From contig JAKIHM010000024.1 in assembly GCA_021608145.1 (NCBI GenBank), positions 1 through 36,510 of the forward strand: a stretch of 36,510 nucleotides of DNA, written 5' to 3'. Under the pieces are notes generated by a model that saw nothing but the letters and a program-made list of their open reading frames with translations, was not told where the DNA came from and did not search any database. The position numbers and the translations under genes are program-made. How positions within the stretch are numbered: position 1 is the first letter of the stretch; each line of letters begins with the position of its first letter. This document shows, in pieces, positions 16,134 through 25,022 of this stretch. This stretch comes from Thermovorax subterraneus (lineage in GTDB: Bacteria; Bacillota; Thermosediminibacteria; Thermosediminibacterales; Thermosediminibacteraceae).

Positions 16134-17186
16134 GTGTCTATTGAGGAGCTTTTGGATACAACAAAAATAGAATGGATTAATTCCACGGGCCCCGAAAGCG
16201 ATGTAGTGATAACAAGCAGGGTAAGACTTGCCCGGAATCTAAAAGATGTGCCGTTTCCGCACCTCCTGAGCAGGACCCAGGCGGAGGAAGTAATTGACTC
16301 GGTGTACAGGGCTTTTTTGACCAACCCGGTTCTTTCCAAAGATGCCAGGCTGTACCTTATGAAGGACTTATCGGATACCGAGAAGAATCTGCTGGTGGAG
16401 ATGCACTTCATAAGCCCGGATCTGGCGAAAGACGACAGGGGTGCGGTTATAATAAGCGGAGACCGGCGCATAAGCATAATGATCAACGAAGAGGACCACC
16501 TCAGAATTCAGTGCATCTTTTCAGGCTTGGACCCGCAGGGAGCTTATGAGCTCGCAAGCCGCGTGGATGACGTGCTCGAGGAACAACTCGATTTTGCTTT
16601 TGACGAACGCCTGGGGTATTTAACAGCCTGTCCCACCAATGTGGGCACCGGAATCCGGGTCTCTGTCATGATGCACCTTCCCGTGCTCACCATGTTGAAA
16701 CAGGTAGACCGCATGTTTTCCACGATGGCCCAGCTGGGATTGGTGGTGCGGGGACTTTACGGAGAGGGTACCGAATCCTGGGGCAACCTTTATCAGGTAT
16801 CGAATCAAATAACCCTCGGGAAATCGGAAGAGGACATCATACAAAATCTCCTGAGCGTTGCGGGTCAGATAATATCGAGCGAAAGACAGGCTAGGAGAAA
16901 TCTGAAGGGAGAAGACCGTCTTCGCCTCGAAGACCGCATATCGAGGTCCTACGGAATACTTACAAATTCGAAGCTCCTGTCCACCCAGGAGGCCATGGGT
17001 TATATATCCGACGTGAGGCTTGGGGTGGACATGGGGATCATAAAAAATTTGAAGCCCGAGGAAATCAACAACCTGTTTATAACAGCAGGACCGTCGTATA
17101 TCCAGGAAGTGTTTAAAAAGACCATGACTCCTTTGGAGAGGGACTTAAACAGGGCAAATTTGCTAAGACAAAAATTATTGAGGTGA
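16134..17186 (+). CDS. mcsB: Protein-arginine kinase McsB
   Basis: Guanido-kinase-fold enzyme (350 aa) that phosphorylates arginines on CtsR and on proteins destined for ClpCP. Visible signatures are SRVRLARN near residue 30, the ATP-guanido active loop CPTNVGTGIRVSVMMHLP, and FDERLGYLTACP. I favour GTG 16134: GGGGGTG lies six bases upstream and the N-terminus then matches Bacillus McsB in length up to GPESD. ATG 16119, which overlaps the mcsA stop, is the alternative. Three genes of one regulatory module are adjacent here. Confidence 0.94.
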   Translation: MSIEELLDTTKIEWINSTGPESDVVITSRVRLARNLKDVPFPHLLSRTQAEEVIDSVYRAFLTNPVLSKDARLYLMKDLSDTEKNLLVEMHFISPDLAKDDRGAVIISGDRRISIMINEEDHLRIQCIFSGLDPQGAYELASRVDDVLEEQLDFAFDERLGYLTACPTNVGTGIRVSVMMHLPVLTMLKQVDRMFSTMAQLGLVVRGLYGEGTESWGNLYQVSNQITLGKSEEDIIQNLLSVAGQIISSERQARRNLKGEDRLRLEDRISRSYGILTNSKLLSTQEAMGYISDVRLGVDMGIIKNLKPEEINNLFITAGPSYIQEVFKKTMTPLERDLNRANLLRQKLLR

Positions 17187-17195
17187 GGTGAGAAT

Positions 17196-19643
17196 ATGAA
17201 CGGGAAATTTACGGAAAGGGCACAAAAAGTCATAGCTTTTGCCCAGGAAGAAGCAAGGCGGCTGAACCACAACGTCGTGGGGACGGAGCACATTCTTTTG
17301 GGATTGATAAGGGAAGGAGAAGGAGTGGCCGCAAAAGCCCTTCAGAATTTAGGAGTGGAGCTTTCTAAAGTAAGGGAACAGGTGGAAAGAATGATAGGTG
17401 TAGGTCCTTTTGCGGTTCAGGGTCCGATAGGGTATACACCCAGGGCGAAGAGGGTGCTGGAGCTAGCTCTCGATGAATCTCGGAGGCTCAAGCACAATTA
17501 TGTGGGGACAGAGCATATTCTCCTTGGGCTCATCCGGGAAGGAGAGGGCGTGGCAGCGCAGGTGCTGGCCAATTTGGGAGTGAGCCTTGAAAGGGCCCGG
17601 AACGAAGTCTTATCGCTCCTCGGCACCGATGTAAAAGGACAGGCGAACTTCAGGAGAGCGAACAATACGCCTACCCTGAATCAATTCGGAAGGGACCTGA
17701 CGGAACTGGCGGCAGAAGGCAAGCTGGACCCGGTTATAGGCAGGCAAAAAGAAATAGAGCGGGTCATTCAGGTTTTGACCCGGAGGACCAAAAACAACCC
17801 GTGTCTCATAGGCGAACCCGGTGTGGGCAAGACCGCCATCGTAGAAGGACTCGCTCAGCGGATAGTGGAGGGCGAAGTGCCCGAGATTTTGAAAGATAAG
17901 AGGATAGTAAGCCTGGATTTGGCTTCCCTGGTGGCGGGGACCAAGTTCAGAGGGGAATTTGAAGAAAGGTTAAAGAAGGTTATAAACGAAGTTAGGCAGG
18001 CGGGCAACGTTATCCTGTTTATCGACGAAATGCATACCATAATCGGAGCCGGTGCAGCAGAAGGCGCCATCGATGCTTCCAACATATTGAAACCGTCGCT
18101 GGCGCGCGGCGAACTTCAGACCATAGGCGCAACCACCCTTGATGAATATAGGAAGCACATAGAAAAGGACCCGGCTTTGGAAAGGAGATTCCAGCCCATA
18201 ATCGTAGAAGAACCGACGGTGGAGGACACCATAAAGATTCTGGAAGGTCTAAGGGATAAGTACGAGGCGCATCACAGGGTTAAAATTTCTGACGAGGCCC
18301 TGGTCGCTGCCGCAAAACTTTCGGCCAGGTACATTACCGACCGGTTCCTGCCGGACAAGGCCGTTGACCTGATAGATGAAGCCGCTTCCCGGGTGAGGTT
18401 AAACAGCCTTACGGCTCCTCCGGAGCTGAAGGAACTGGAAGATGAGCTGGAAGCAGTTAGAAAGGAAAAGGACGCTGCGATTAAAGCTCAGGAATTTGAA
18501 AAGGCGGCAAGACTTAGAGATAAGGAGCAGGAAATAAAGGCCAAGGTCGACAGTTTGAAAGCCCGGTGGCAGCAGGAGCAAAAGCTGGACAATGCAACGG
18601 TTACCGAAGAAGATATAGCAAAAATAGTCTCTAGCTGGACCGGCATACCGGTGGAGCGTCTGACCGAAGAAGAATCCGAAAGACTGCTTAAGATGGAGGA
18701 GATTCTGCACCAGAGGGTTATAGGTCAGGACGAAGCGGTGAGGGCCGTCGCGAGGGCCATAAGAAGGGCCCGCGCCGGGCTGAAAGACCCGAAGCGCCCT
18801 GTAGGTTCGTTTATCTTCCTCGGACCTACCGGTGTGGGCAAGACTGAACTGGCGAGGGCTTTGGCAGAGGCCATGTTCGGCGACGAGAATGCCATGATAA
18901 GGCTCGACATGTCCGAATACATGGAGAAATTTGCAGTTTCCCGCATGATTGGTGCTCCTCCGGGATACGTAGGATATGAAGAAGGAGGAGAACTTACCGA
19001 AAAAGTGCGCCGCAAACCTTATTCGGTCGTGCTGTTCGACGAAATAGAAAAAGCCCACCCCGATGTGTTCAATATCCTCCTCCAGATACTGGAAGACGGC
19101 AGGCTCACCGATGCCCAGGGCAGGACTGTTGACTTCAAGAATACTGTCATAATAATGACTTCCAACGTTGGTGCAAATCACATACAGAAAACCAGGGCTT
19201 TAGGCTTTGCACCTAAAGAAGATGATGCAAGAAACTACGAAGAAATGAAAGAAAGAGTGATGGAGGAACTAAGGCGCACGTTCAGACCCGAATTTTTGAA
19301 CCGCGTGGACGAGATAATAGTTTTCCATCCTCTCAATGAAGAACACATGAAGAAGATTGTGGACCTGATGCTGAAACAGGTCAACGATAGGCTGAAAGAA
19401 AACAACCTGACCATAGAAGTTTCGGAAAAGGCAAAAGAATGGCTAGTCAAGAAAGGTTTCGATCCCTTGTACGGTGCAAGGCCTTTGAGAAGGGTCATCC
19501 AAAAAGAAGTGGAGGACAGCCTTTCCGAGGAGATCTTAAAAGGAAGCGTGTCGCCGGGTGATGTGGTGCTGGTAGATGTAGAGGACGACAAGCTGACATT
19601 TAAGAAAAAAGAGCTGTCTTTGACAACAAATAGCGGCGAATGA
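17196..19643 (+). CDS. clpC: ATP-dependent Clp protease ATP-binding subunit ClpC
   Basis: Hexameric AAA+ unfoldase (815 aa) that feeds substrates to ClpP. It has two N-terminal Clp repeats (residues ~3-70 and ~78-145, each with [18 protein letters not shown]), a first ATPase domain with Walker A GEPGVGKT at 206-213, a UVR/M-domain coiled coil at ~410-470 and a second ATPase domain with GPTGVGKT near 545. The UVR region marks it as ClpC rather than ClpA or ClpB. ATG follows AGGTGAGGTGAG, nine bases after mcsB. Confidence 0.96.
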   Translation: MNGKFTERAQKVIAFAQEEARRLNHNVVGTEHILLGLIREGEGVAAKALQNLGVELSKVREQVERMIGVGPFAVQGPIGYTPRAKRVLELALDESRRLKHNYVGTEHILLGLIREGEGVAAQVLANLGVSLERARNEVLSLLGTDVKGQANFRRANNTPTLNQFGRDLTELAAEGKLDPVIGRQKEIERVIQVLTRRTKNNPCLIGEPGVGKTAIVEGLAQRIVEGEVPEILKDKRIVSLDLASLVAGTKFRGEFEERLKKVINEVRQAGNVILFIDEMHTIIGAGAAEGAIDASNILKPSLARGELQTIGATTLDEYRKHIEKDPALERRFQPIIVEEPTVEDTIKILEGLRDKYEAHHRVKISDEALVAAAKLSARYITDRFLPDKAVDLIDEAASRVRLNSLTAPPELKELEDELEAVRKEKDAAIKAQEFEKAARLRDKEQEIKAKVDSLKARWQQEQKLDNATVTEEDIAKIVSSWTGIPVERLTEEESERLLKMEEILHQRVIGQDEAVRAVARAIRRARAGLKDPKRPVGSFIFLGPTGVGKTELARALAEAMFGDENAMIRLDMSEYMEKFAVSRMIGAPPGYVGYEEGGELTEKVRRKPYSVVLFDEIEKAHPDVFNILLQILEDGRLTDAQGRTVDFKNTVIIMTSNVGANHIQKTRALGFAPKEDDARNYEEMKERVMEELRRTFRPEFLNRVDEIIVFHPLNEEHMKKIVDLMLKQVNDRLKENNLTIEVSEKAKEWLVKKGFDPLYGARPLRRVIQKEVEDSLSEEILKGSVSPGDVVLVDVEDDKLTFKKKELSLTTNSGE

Positions 19644-19719
19644 TGACGACACCCGGCTGCAGAATCGGTTTTCGGGATTGCCCAAATTCGGTTCGCAGCC
19701 GGGTTTATCCGTCATTTTA
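19643..19719 (+). terminator. Long terminator-like hairpin after clpC
   Basis: CCCGGCTGC (19652-19660) pairs with GCAGCCGGG (19695-19703); an outer ATGACG/CGTCAT pair (19643-19648 with 19710-19715) ends in TTTT. The 34-base loop is unusually long for a simple terminator. Confidence 0.6.
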
Positions 19720-19732
19720 AGGGAAAAAAGAA

Positions 19733-19829
19733 GGGGTGCTTAAACACCGCCTGCTGGGACTAAGCACTCTATGAAAGGGCGGACTATAAATAGCCCAGCT
19801 ATCTAAACTGTTAAGTTACAGTTTAGATA
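19733..19829 (+). ncRNA. Unassigned structured leader between clpC and radA
   Basis: Several complementary segments lie here: GTGCTTA/TAAGCAC (19736-19742 with 19761-19767), CCGCC/GGCGG (19747-19751 with 19778-19782), GCTGGG/CCCAGC (19753-19758 with 19794-19799) and an 11-base arm pair TATCTAAACTG/CAGTTTAGATA (19800-19810 with 19819-19829). The second and third pairs cross, as in a pseudoknot or switching fold. It matches no riboswitch class I know and ends just before the radA ribosome site. Confidence 0.4.
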
Positions 19830-19845
19830 AAAAAGTGAGGGGAGT

Positions 19846-21189
19846 TTGAAAGCCAAGAAAAAATACGTTTGCCAGCAATGCGGCTTTGAATCGGTGAAGT
19901 GGATGGGAAAGTGCCCCGAATGTGAAAGCTGGAACAGCCTTGTGGAAGAGCTTTTATTCGAAGAAAAAAGAGCCCCGGCTGTATACAATAAGCCCAGGCT
20001 TTTGAGTGAGATACAATATTCGGAAGAGGAACGGATAAAGACGGAGTTAGAAGAGCTCGACAGGGTCCTTGGAGGCGGTATAGTCCCGGGAAGCCTGGTG
20101 CTTCTGGGGGGTGACCCCGGGATAGGAAAATCCACCCTGATGCTACAGATGGGCGGGAAACTCAGCGCTATGGGGAAGGTTGTGCTCTACGTCACTGGCG
20201 AAGAGTCGGAAAAACAGGTCAAATTGAGAGCGGAAAGGCTCGGGATTGTAGAAGGGAGGCTTTACTTGGCGGCGGAAAACAACATAGAGGTTGTAGAAAG
20301 CTATGTGAGGGAACTTTTGCCTCATGTAGTAATCCTGGACTCGGTACAGACCGTCTATCTTCCTGCTTTAGAGTCGCCTCCTGGTAGCATCAGTCAGGTG
20401 AGGGAAGTCACATACAGGCTGCTCAAGATTTCAAAAGAGACTGGTGCGGCTGTGTTTATCGTCGGGCACGTTACTAAAGATGGGAGCCTTGCGGGTCCCC
20501 GGACTTTGGAGCACATGGTGGATTGCGTGCTCTATTTTGAAGGTGAAAGATATCAATCGTACCGCGTGGTAAGGGCTGTAAAGAATAGATTCGGCTCGAC
20601 CAACGAAATTGGAATATTTGAAATGAAGGAGGCGGGGCTCATAGAAGTCAAGGTCCCCTCTAGATTTTTGCTCATGGGAAGAAAGAAAGCCGCACCTGGT
20701 TCTGCCGTGGTTTGCACCATAGAAGGCACGAGACCTCTTTTGGTAGAAGTCCAAGCGCTTACCTGTCCTACCGGCTTCAACCTGCCTCGGCGTCAGACAT
20801 CGGGGATTGACTACAATAGAGCTGTTTTGTTAATTGCGGTTTTGGAAAAGAAGCTGGGGCTTAACCTTACCCACGAAGACGTGTACATTAATGTGGCCGG
20901 CGGGATCAAACTCTCCGAACCGGCCGTGGATTTGGCTGTAGCAACTGCCATAGTTTCAAGCTTTAAAAATAGGCCTGTAAGGGAAGCGGTAATAATAGGG
21001 GAAGTGGGCCTTGGAGGAGAAGTACGTTCGGTTGGCTACGTAGAAAAGCGAGTTAATGAAGCGGTAAAACTTGGCTTTAAGGAAGTTATAATACCTTACG
21101 ATAACCTTAAGGATTTGAAGACCGGCGGCTCTATCGAGGTCGTAGGGGTGAGGGAGTTGAAGGAGGCGATAGATTTGGCTCTAGATTGA
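19846..21189 (+). CDS. radA: DNA repair protein RadA (Sms), recombination-branch-migration helicase
   Basis: RecA-like ATPase (447 aa) that promotes branch migration in recombinational repair. It has a four-Cys zinc finger (Cys9, 12, 23, 26), Walker A GGDPGIGKST near residue 88, the RadA-specific KNRFGSTNEIG and a C-terminal Lon-protease-like domain. TTG 19846 is the only start that keeps the zinc finger whole; GAGGGGAG lies close upstream. The usual partner disA does not follow it. Confidence 0.95.
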   Translation: MKAKKKYVCQQCGFESVKWMGKCPECESWNSLVEELLFEEKRAPAVYNKPRLLSEIQYSEEERIKTELEELDRVLGGGIVPGSLVLLGGDPGIGKSTLMLQMGGKLSAMGKVVLYVTGEESEKQVKLRAERLGIVEGRLYLAAENNIEVVESYVRELLPHVVILDSVQTVYLPALESPPGSISQVREVTYRLLKISKETGAAVFIVGHVTKDGSLAGPRTLEHMVDCVLYFEGERYQSYRVVRAVKNRFGSTNEIGIFEMKEAGLIEVKVPSRFLLMGRKKAAPGSAVVCTIEGTRPLLVEVQALTCPTGFNLPRRQTSGIDYNRAVLLIAVLEKKLGLNLTHEDVYINVAGGIKLSEPAVDLAVATAIVSSFKNRPVREAVIIGEVGLGGEVRSVGYVEKRVNEAVKLGFKEVIIPYDNLKDLKTGGSIEVVGVRELKEAIDLALD

Positions 21190-21194
21190 GGAAT

Positions 21195-21590
21195 TCAAGA
21201 AAGATTATAAATACCTAGAGTTGTAAGTTTTTCGTTTTCTTCTAAAAGGACGTCTTCCAGGCTCACGTTCAGCAGGTTGCATAAAGCGGTGAGATAAAAA
21301 AGATGATTGCCTAGCTCCTCCTTTAGGATCTCTCTGCAGTTGGGGCACAAATTGCCCTTCAGGTGGGTTTCCATGTATGAACTCAGGTCCTGAAGGCTGA
21401 TGTTGCTGGGGATTTGCTGTTTTCTTGCGTTGATTTCCAGACATCCGCATACGGTGACCGATTTTGCTATGGCCCGGTTGATGCGGCTTACGGTTTCTTG
21501 AAGCTTTGTGAGGACGTCTATGATGCTCTTGTGCCTTACGAGGCACTGGGAGACCGTGGCTTGGAATTCCTCATAGGTCAGGTCCTTCAT
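21195..21590 (-). CDS. Conserved clostridial protein of unknown function, MazG-like C-terminal helices
   Basis: Function unknown (131 aa). I recall close homologues in anaerobic Firmicutes annotated as DUF1573-containing proteins, but am not certain of the label. Visible features are SVTVCGCLEI near the middle, a CPNC pair near residue 82 and a helical stretch EELGNHLFYLTALCNLLNV. That stretch resembles the EELGDxxFY motif of MazG-type pyrophosphohydrolases, though the full metal-ligand set is not evident. It is transcribed opposite to radA and carD from its own promoter, after an AGGGGGA ribosome site, and occupies the place where disA is often found. Confidence 0.7.
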   Translation of the reverse strand: MKDLTYEEFQATVSQCLVRHKSIIDVLTKLQETVSRINRAIAKSVTVCGCLEINARKQQIPSNISLQDLSSYMETHLKGNLCPNCREILKEELGNHLFYLTALCNLLNVSLEDVLLEENEKLTTLGIYNLS

Positions 21591-21622
21591 TGTGATTCCC
21601 CCTATATTTTCTTACAAGTCTT

Positions 21623-21652
21623 ATTATATCCATGATTCCGGGCGTTTGTCAA
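21623..21652 (-). promoter_or_regulatory. Sigma-A promoter of the minus-strand unknown gene
   Basis: On the minus strand TTGACA (21652-21647) and TATAAT (21628-21623) are separated by 18 bases, both full consensus hexamers. Confidence 0.8.
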
Positions 21653-21727
21653 ACTTAAGTTAGAATATAGAGAAAAATGTGAAGTATGTTTTCCACCCAT
21701 CTGAAAGGGGCTTATAAAAAATTCTGA

Positions 21728-21797
21728 TTGACATAATTCTGTTATGTATAGTATAATTAAAATTTAACTTGACATTTCAGGAATTTTATGTTATTTA
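21728..21797 (+). promoter_or_regulatory. Two tandem sigma-A promoters of carD
   Basis: The first is TTGACA (21728-21733)-N18-TATAAT (21752-21757), full consensus. The second is TTGACA (21769-21774)-N17-TATTTA (21792-21797). Both point at carD. Confidence 0.7.
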
Positions 21798-21836
21798 ATA
21801 ATAAAATAAAGTTATATTGTTTTAGGGGGCTTCGGA

Positions 21837-22313
21837 ATGTTCAACATTGGGGACAAGGTTGTCTATCCGATGCACGGAGCTGGGATTATTGAAGCCATAG
21901 AAGAGAAGGAGATTCTGGGGGAAAAACAGAAGTACTACGTCATGAGGATGCATTTCAAGAACATGAAGGTCATGATTCCCATAAAAAGCGTCAAAGCGAT
22001 AGGCGTTCGTCAAGTCGTGAGCGATGAAGAGATAGAACAGGTATTCAAAATACTTCGCGGGGAAAAGAGCAAAATGCCGGCTAACTGGAATCACAGATAC
22101 AGGGCCAATATGGAAAAAATTAAAAGCGGAAATATATTTCAGGTAGCCGAAGTTGTAAGAAATTTAGGGCTGAGGGAAAAGGAAAAGGGGCTTTCCACTG
22201 GCGAAAGGAGAATGTTTGAAAACGCCAAGCAGATCCTTGCAAGCGAAATTGCCCTTTCGAAAAATATTGATGAGATGAGCGCCCACAGGTTGATAGAAAG
22301 AGCATTAGGGTAA
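21837..22313 (+). CDS. CarD-family RNA polymerase-binding transcription factor
   Basis: CarD/CdnL-type protein (158 aa) that binds the RNA polymerase beta subunit and stabilises open complexes. The N-terminal Tudor-like RID domain is clear (FNIGDKVVYPMHGAGIIEAIEEKE), followed by helices ending in AKQILASEIALS. AGGGGGC precedes ATG 21837. It begins a run with yacL, ispD and ispF, a common clostridial order. A run of seven T follows the stop, but the hairpin before it is weak. Confidence 0.9.
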   Translation: MFNIGDKVVYPMHGAGIIEAIEEKEILGEKQKYYVMRMHFKNMKVMIPIKSVKAIGVRQVVSDEEIEQVFKILRGEKSKMPANWNHRYRANMEKIKSGNIFQVAEVVRNLGLREKEKGLSTGERRMFENAKQILASEIALSKNIDEMSAHRLIERALG

Positions 22314-22447
22314 GGGCGTTTTTTTGTATTTCCGCATTTTACCTCCCAAATGTGGATTGGAAGGAGATTTTTATTATATAATGGGATTAGAGGGAAGGGA
22401 AAAAAGTGCTAAAAATCGGCAATACTTTATATAGGAGGTGATAAAGA

Positions 22448-23545
22448 GTGATATACAGAATCGTTCAAGCCGCTCTATCGCTTTTGGGACTTGTTATTGG
22501 GTACGAAATTTCTTCAATGGTATTTAAGGTAAACGAACTTTTGAACCTTTTATCCCTGAGCGAAACCAGTGTAAGAGCTGGCAAGATAGTGAGCTCTATA
22601 ATTTTCGCAATGATATTTTATTTACTAACTCCGAAGCTATTTTTGTGGGGGACCAGAACCAAGGAGTGGTTGGAAAACAGGCTTCAGAAAACTCCGATGA
22701 GGGATATACTTTACGGATTTATAGGACTTTTTATGGGGCTTGTCATAGCAAATCTGTTTTCTAGGGCGCTTTTGGGCATCCCGTGGATGGGACCGTATTT
22801 GCTTATCGCAGCGAATCTGATATTGGGGTACATCGGAGCGAGTGTTGCCATAAAAAAGCGGGAAGAATTGTCTGCCTTGATTCCCATCCCAGTATGGCCC
22901 AAGAAACAGCAAACTGCGCCGGCAATTTCCTCTTCTAACTCCAGCAAGATAAAACCGAAGATTTTGGATACCAGTGTAATAATAGATGGCCGAATCGCCG
23001 ATATATGCCAGACCGGATTTATCGAAGGACCCATAATAGTGCCGAGCTTCGTGCTTGAAGAGCTGAGGCACATAGCCGATTCGTCGGATGTCCTGAAAAG
23101 GAACCGCGGCCGCAGAGGGCTTGACATTTTGAACAGAATGCAAAAGGAAATGAATATCGAGGTGCAGATTTGCGAAAAAGATTTCGAAGATATTACAGAG
23201 GTCGACAGCAAATTGGTAAAACTTGCCCAGATGCTCGACGGAAAGATAATAACCAACGATTTTAACCTGAATAAAGTGGCGGAGCTGCATAAAGTTCCTG
23301 TCTTGAATATAAACGAACTTGCCAATGCGGTAAAACCGATAGTTCTCCCGGGTGAGGAAATGGTTGTACAGGTTATAAAAGACGGCAAAGAGGCGGGGCA
23401 GGGGGTCGCATACCTGGACGATGGTACAATGATAGTGGTGGATGGTGGCAAAAAGCACATAGGTGAGACAATAGGCGTAATGGTGACCAGCGTGTTGCAG
23501 ACTGCTGCCGGGAGGATGATTTTTGCAAAGCCTAAATCGATGTAA
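22448..23545 (+). CDS. yacL: PIN/TRAM-domain membrane protein (YacL family)
   Basis: Membrane-anchored putative nuclease (365 aa). Four hydrophobic segments lie at roughly residues 5-25, 45-65, 87-107 and 113-133. A PIN domain starts near residue 176 (ILDTSVIIDGR, with further acidic residues such as TNDFNL) and a TRAM RNA-binding domain lies at the C-terminus (about 305-360). The domain order matches Bacillus YacL. GTG 22448 follows AGGAGGTGATAA at good spacing. The substrate is not known. Confidence 0.9.
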   Translation: MIYRIVQAALSLLGLVIGYEISSMVFKVNELLNLLSLSETSVRAGKIVSSIIFAMIFYLLTPKLFLWGTRTKEWLENRLQKTPMRDILYGFIGLFMGLVIANLFSRALLGIPWMGPYLLIAANLILGYIGASVAIKKREELSALIPIPVWPKKQQTAPAISSSNSSKIKPKILDTSVIIDGRIADICQTGFIEGPIIVPSFVLEELRHIADSSDVLKRNRGRRGLDILNRMQKEMNIEVQICEKDFEDITEVDSKLVKLAQMLDGKIITNDFNLNKVAELHKVPVLNINELANAVKPIVLPGEEMVVQVIKDGKEAGQGVAYLDDGTMIVVDGGKKHIGETIGVMVTSVLQTAAGRMIFAKPKSM

Positions 23546-23560
23546 CCGGGGTGAAAATTA

Positions 23561-24259
23561 ATGAAAGTTGCGGCGGTGATAGCGGCCGGCGGCAGGGGCA
23601 GGCGGATGAATTCCACCTTGAGCAAGCAGTTTTTGATGCTGAAAGGTCGCCCTATCCTTTATTACACGTTAAACACCTTTGAAAGCCTGCGGGAAATAGA
23701 TGAGATAATACTGGTCGTGGGGTCTTCGGATATTGTTTACGTACAAAAAGAAATTTTACTCCCCTACCGATTCAAAAAGGTAAAGCTCGCAGAAGGCGGA
23801 AAAGAACGCCAGGATTCCGTTTACAACGGTTTGAGGAGCTGTTCTCCTCAAACCGAAATTGTTGTTATACACGATGGCGTGAGGCCATTCGTCACGAGAA
23901 AGATAATTTTGGATAGCATTGAAGCTGCAAAGAAATACAAGGCCGTTGGCGTGGGAGTGCCTGTGAAGGATACCATCAAGGTTGTGGAAAAAGGATTTAT
24001 TCTGAATACCCCCGACAGAAAGACTCTCTGGGCAATCCAGACGCCACAAACCTTTGAATATTCATTGATACTCAAAGCTCACGAAGAGGCGAGAAAGAGT
24101 GGATTTTACGGCACGGATGATACAGTCCTTGTGGAAAGGCTTGGGTTTCCTGTAATAATGATAGAAGGAGCTTATGAGAACATCAAAATTACGACCCCGG
24201 AAGACATGATAGTTGCAGAGGCCTTTCTAAATATGGGATATGGTGATTTCAAGAGGTGA
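23561..24259 (+). CDS. ispD: 2-C-methyl-D-erythritol 4-phosphate cytidylyltransferase
   Basis: Third enzyme of the MEP isoprenoid pathway, joining CTP and MEP to give CDP-ME (232 aa). The nucleotide-binding signature AAGGRGRRM (residues ~8-16) with KQF following is complete, and VHDGVRPFV and the C-terminal TPEDM are typical. GGGGTGA precedes ATG 23561. It overlaps the ribosome site of ispF, so the two pathway enzymes are coupled. Confidence 0.95.
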   Translation: MKVAAVIAAGGRGRRMNSTLSKQFLMLKGRPILYYTLNTFESLREIDEIILVVGSSDIVYVQKEILLPYRFKKVKLAEGGKERQDSVYNGLRSCSPQTEIVVIHDGVRPFVTRKIILDSIEAAKKYKAVGVGVPVKDTIKVVEKGFILNTPDRKTLWAIQTPQTFEYSLILKAHEEARKSGFYGTDDTVLVERLGFPVIMIEGAYENIKITTPEDMIVAEAFLNMGYGDFKR

Positions 24260-24263
24260 TAAA

Positions 24264-24737
24264 ATGAGAGTAGGTATCGGATACGACGCCCACAGGCTGG
24301 TAAAAGGGAGAAAGTTAGTGTTAGGTGGAGTCGAGATTCCTTATGAAAAAGGGTTGCTGGGCCATTCCGATGCGGACGTCCTGGTCCATGCAATAAATGA
24401 CGCGCTTTTAGGGGCAGCGGCTATGGGCGATATAGGTGTCCATTTTCCAGATACTGACCCGGAATACAAGGACATACGAAGCATTCTCCTTTTGAAGAGG
24501 GTAGGAGAGATGCTAAAACGCGAGGGTTTTGGGGTGGTAAATATAGATTCGGTGATTTGCGCCGAAAGGCCAAAGCTTTTCCCTTACATAGATAAGATGA
24601 GGGAAAACATAGCACAGGCGTTGAACATATCTAAAGATAAGGTAAGCATAAAGGCCACCACCACTGAGGGAATGGGGTTTGAGGGAAGAGGCGAGGGGAT
24701 TTCGGCACAGGCCGTGTGTCTAATTAAAAAACTTTAA
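24264..24737 (+). CDS. ispF: 2-C-methyl-D-erythritol 2,4-cyclodiphosphate synthase
   Basis: Fifth enzyme of the MEP pathway (157 aa), forming MEcPP and releasing CMP. The metal ligands are visible: Asp8 and His10 in GIGYDAH and His42 in HSDAD. The C-terminal [17 protein letters not shown] is the family signature. ATG 24264 is chosen over the longer reading because AGAGGTGAT lies just upstream. A terminator follows directly. Confidence 0.95.
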   Translation: MRVGIGYDAHRLVKGRKLVLGGVEIPYEKGLLGHSDADVLVHAINDALLGAAAMGDIGVHFPDTDPEYKDIRSILLLKRVGEMLKREGFGVVNIDSVICAERPKLFPYIDKMRENIAQALNISKDKVSIKATTTEGMGFEGRGEGISAQAVCLIKKL

Positions 24738-24746
24738 AGCAAAAAA

Positions 24747-24771
24747 GCGGGGTTTATCCCGCAATTTTTTT
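24747..24771 (+). terminator. Intrinsic terminator of the carD-ispF run
   Basis: GCGGG (24747-24751) pairs with CCCGC (24758-24762), then AATTTTTTT. Confidence 0.85.
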
Positions 24772-24782
24772 ATGCAAAACTC

Positions 24783-24812
24783 TTGACATTATTATAAAAT
24801 GCATTGTATAAT
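24783..24812 (+). promoter_or_regulatory. Sigma-A promoter of the ykkC riboswitch transcript
   Basis: TTGACA (24783-24788) and TATAAT (24807-24812) are full consensus hexamers separated by 18 bases. Confidence 0.85.
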
Positions 24813-24849
24813 CATAAAAAAATTGAGCACAGGTATACAAGAGCACTTG

Positions 24850-24945
24850 TAGGGGAGGGTGCCTAGGGTTCCGGCCTTTGAGGCGTCTGGACCGAGCGGC
24901 ACCAGGCAGGCAAGTCCTGTCACACCGTAGGGATAAAAGCCCTCG
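24850..24945 (+). ncRNA. ykkC-class riboswitch, probably the ppGpp (subtype 2a) form
   Basis: Conserved ykkC elements are present: CTAGGGTTCCG near the 5' end, CTGGACCGAG, CACACCGTAGGGATAAAAGCCC at the 3' side in two adjoining blocks, and a P1 stem GAGGG/CCCTC (24855-24859 with 24940-24944). The class divides into guanidine, ppGpp, PRPP and NDP sensors. An amino-acid-biosynthesis gene downstream (glutamate synthase) favours ppGpp; this choice is inference. The P1 3' strand also forms the terminator, so ligand should turn the gene ON. Confidence 0.82.
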
Positions 24946-24983
24946 GAAGGTCCCTGAAATGGGATTTTCCGAGGGCTTTTACA
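24935..24983 (+). terminator. Terminator controlled by the ykkC riboswitch
   Basis: AAAAGCCCTCGGAA (24935-24948) pairs with the complementary arm at 24967-24980, which ends in TTTT. The 5' arm overlaps the aptamer's P1 strand. Confidence 0.85.
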
Positions 24984-25022
24984 TTATAATAAAAAATTAT
25001 GCTATGCATGGAGGGATTTTAG

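Noticed and set aside
18399..19181. 260-residue minus-strand open frame opposite clpC
   Set aside because: It lies wholly inside clpC, has no family resemblance or ribosome site, and is the expected shadow of a codon-biased gene.
19800..19829. Intrinsic terminator before radA
   Set aside because: The hairpin is followed by A residues on the plus strand rather than T, and it lies immediately before a coding gene.
22711..23625. 304-residue minus-strand open frame opposite yacL/ispD
   Set aside because: Shadow frame across two well supported genes; low-complexity Ser/Ile/Phe content and no ribosome site.
24850..24945. Guanidine-I riboswitch
   Set aside because: The ykkC fold fits, but a guanidine sensor usually precedes carboxylases or exporters; a glutamate synthase gene fits the ppGpp subtype better. 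Not fully excluded.
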